In this document: positions 54,025-54,941 of the stretch, piece by piece
Layout of the letters: each line of letters starts with the position of its first letter
Position numbering within the stretch: the stretch's first letter is position 1
Source of the DNA: Propionibacterium australiense
GTDB taxonomy: Bacteria > Actinomycetota > Actinomycetes > Propionibacteriales > Propionibacteriaceae
Assembly (NCBI RefSeq): GCF_003666605.1
Contig: NZ_RCIV01000015.1
Coordinates: 1 to 54,941 of the forward strand
DNA: 54,941 nt
Direction of reading: 5' to 3'
Translations under genes and position numbers: made by a program
The notes under the pieces: generated by a model
Database searches by the model: none
The model's input: only the letters and a program-made list of their open reading frames with translations
Told to the model about the DNA's origin: nothing

Positions 54025-54235
54025 ACCGCTGGCTTGTGACCCGGCGGGTTTTCTGGTCGGTGAGCAGGTTCGGGTTGTCCTTCTCACCCTGTCGTGCCCT
54101 TGGGGGTTGTCCCTGGTTGTGCCCTGGGTTGGGGTGGTGGGTTCTGGTGGTGGGGGTGACGGGTGCAGGTGGTGGGGTTTAGCGTTCTTGTCCGGTGGCC
54201 GTGCATCCCCTTTGCGGCTGCTGTGAGGTGTTCTG
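54025..54235 (+). other. G/T-rich low-complexity segment
   Basis: About 210 bp with marked G+T bias on the plus strand, including runs such as TTGGGGTGGTGGG and GGTGGTGGGGGTGACGGG. It has no convincing gene. The G-runs could form quadruplex structure in the RNA or DNA ahead of the next gene. Its composition differs from the rest of the window. Confidence 0.5.
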
Positions 54236-54941
54236 ATGAGTTCGGGCGATCTTGGTGCCTATGACGAGCCGGTGCCGTTTGATGATGCGACAGCTGATGG
54301 GGTGAAGTCTGCTGCGACGGTGTTGTCGGGCACGTTGAAGGATCAGGGGGCCTCGCGGTCGGGGTGGGCTACGACCGCGTTGACGGAGTTTCGGGGTCAT
54401 TACGCGGATGTGTTCGAGTCGAATGCGAAGGCCGCGTCGACGGATTGCACGAGTATTGCTTCGGCGCTGGATGATCTGGCTGCCGAGGTGGAGGCACTGA
54501 AGCAGGCCGCGGCGGCCGAGCGGGAGCGGCGCCGGAAGGCGAAGGAGTGGGCCGACCGGCAGGAAAAAGAATGGGCTATCAAGAGCTGGTGGGATGATCG
54601 GGTAGGGACGGACAAGCCGCCTGTGGGCGCGGAGCATGTCCCTATGCCGGAGCCTCATGATCCGGTGACGACCCCGTGGGCCGAGCCGGCTCCGGGTGCC
54701 GCCGGTGGGGTGTCGTCGGCGCGTCCTGATGACCTGCGCACGTACTCGTCGAACGTGTCGGGTGCGAACGACACTGTGGTGACACAGAAGGGCACCCTGG
54801 AGGGGGCGATCACCGATTTCGCGGAGCGGTGCTCTTGGTGCAAGATCAACACCTCTGGGATCACGACCGCGTTGGCCTCGTTCGAGACGAACAACACCAA
54901 CGAGGTCAACTGGGTCAACACCGTCGCTGCGGCGTTTGAGG
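54236..54941 (+). CDS. N-terminal part of a WXG-like secreted or polymorphic-toxin protein (runs off the window)
   Basis: An open frame of 235 codons continues past the end. The N-terminal helical region (ASRSGWATTALTEFRGHYADVF, then SIASALDDLAAEVEALKQAA and a Glu/Arg-rich coiled coil) resembles the WXG-like N-domain of actinobacterial T7SS-linked proteins. A Pro-rich linker (about residues 130-165) leads to a second helical domain (GANDTVVTQKGTLEGAITDF, NWVNTVAAAFE). Such proteins usually end in a variable toxin domain, which would lie beyond the window. Codon use (more T/G) is unlike the neighbours, suggesting transfer. No clear ribosome binding site precedes the ATG. Confidence 0.65.
   Translation, partial: MSSGDLGAYDEPVPFDDATADGVKSAATVLSGTLKDQGASRSGWATTALTEFRGHYADVFESNAKAASTDCTSIASALDDLAAEVEALKQAAAAERERRRKAKEWADRQEKEWAIKSWWDDRVGTDKPPVGAEHVPMPEPHDPVTTPWAEPAPGAAGGVSSARPDDLRTYSSNVSGANDTVVTQKGTLEGAITDFAERCSWCKINTSGITTALASFETNNTNEVNWVNTVAAAFE

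Noticed and set aside
1-54941. tRNA, rRNA genes, insertion sequences or prophage
   Set aside because: No cloverleaf, rRNA sequence, transposase or phage structural gene was recognised by reading; a dedicated RNA search would be needed to exclude small RNAs.

Overview
The window is chromosomal DNA of a high-G+C Gram-positive actinobacterium. The evidence is strong GC3 bias, TANNNT-type -10 boxes, many genes with no ribosome binding site, a CsoR copper regulator, a fused CydDC transporter, and a pyruvate:ferredoxin oxidoreductase with a paired FAD protein. The anaerobic/microaerobic gene mix and small membrane-anchored proteins starting MSTPQQPG suggest a Propionibacteriaceae-like organism; this placement is inference.

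Layout. 1-12.6 kb: a complete type I-E CRISPR-Cas locus on the minus strand (cas3-cas8e-cse2-cas7e-cas5e-cas6e-cas1-cas2), followed by an array of 52 repeats and 51 spacers. A relic mini-array with a different repeat lies upstream of cas3. 12.7-19.2 kb: a three-gene operon (GltD-like FAD/Fe-S protein, NifJ, dihydroorotate-dehydrogenase-like protein). 19.7-21.5 kb: a VapBC toxin-antitoxin pair, a thiamine-binding-type protein and a YagU-like membrane protein. 21.5-28.6 kb: cytochrome bd oxidase (cydA, cydB, fused cydDC) and a DEDDh exonuclease. 28.8-37.6 kb: an accessory island with a decayed Fic/VbhA pair, a zeta-toxin module, four tandem paralogues of an uncharacterised single-pass membrane protein plus one deletion remnant, and a broken nucleoside-kinase gene. 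37.6-42.8 kb: an FKBP isomerase, an unknown protein, and a response regulator/ABC-2 transporter/histidine kinase set. 42.9-46.05 kb: the copper operon csoR-copZ-copA. 46.05-48.0 kb: dnaB preceded by a cluster of DnaA-box-like sites. 48.0-49.4 kb: two gene remnants and an SGNH hydrolase. 49.5-54.0 kb: a MacB/FtsX-type exporter, cysE and an acetyl-CoA hydrolase/CoA-transferase. The right edge holds the start of a large WXG-like secreted or polymorphic-toxin protein.

How the parts work together. The Cas operon and array form one apparently complete adaptive immune unit in which no key residue is seen to be lost; the array has been reshuffled internally by repeat recombination. The PFOR operon and the cytochrome bd operon point to life across anoxic and microoxic conditions. 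The copper operon has a compact promoter in which CsoR operator palindromes frame the -35 box and fill the -35/-10 spacer. Several genes are internally deleted or trimmed (the 29.8 kb paralogue, kinase, arginase, NAD(P)H oxidoreductase, Fic), so small deletions look like a recurrent mode of gene loss here. The least understood elements are the tandem paralogue family, whose duplicated intergenic spacers carry a hairpin with compensatory base changes, and the partial WXG-like protein at the right edge.
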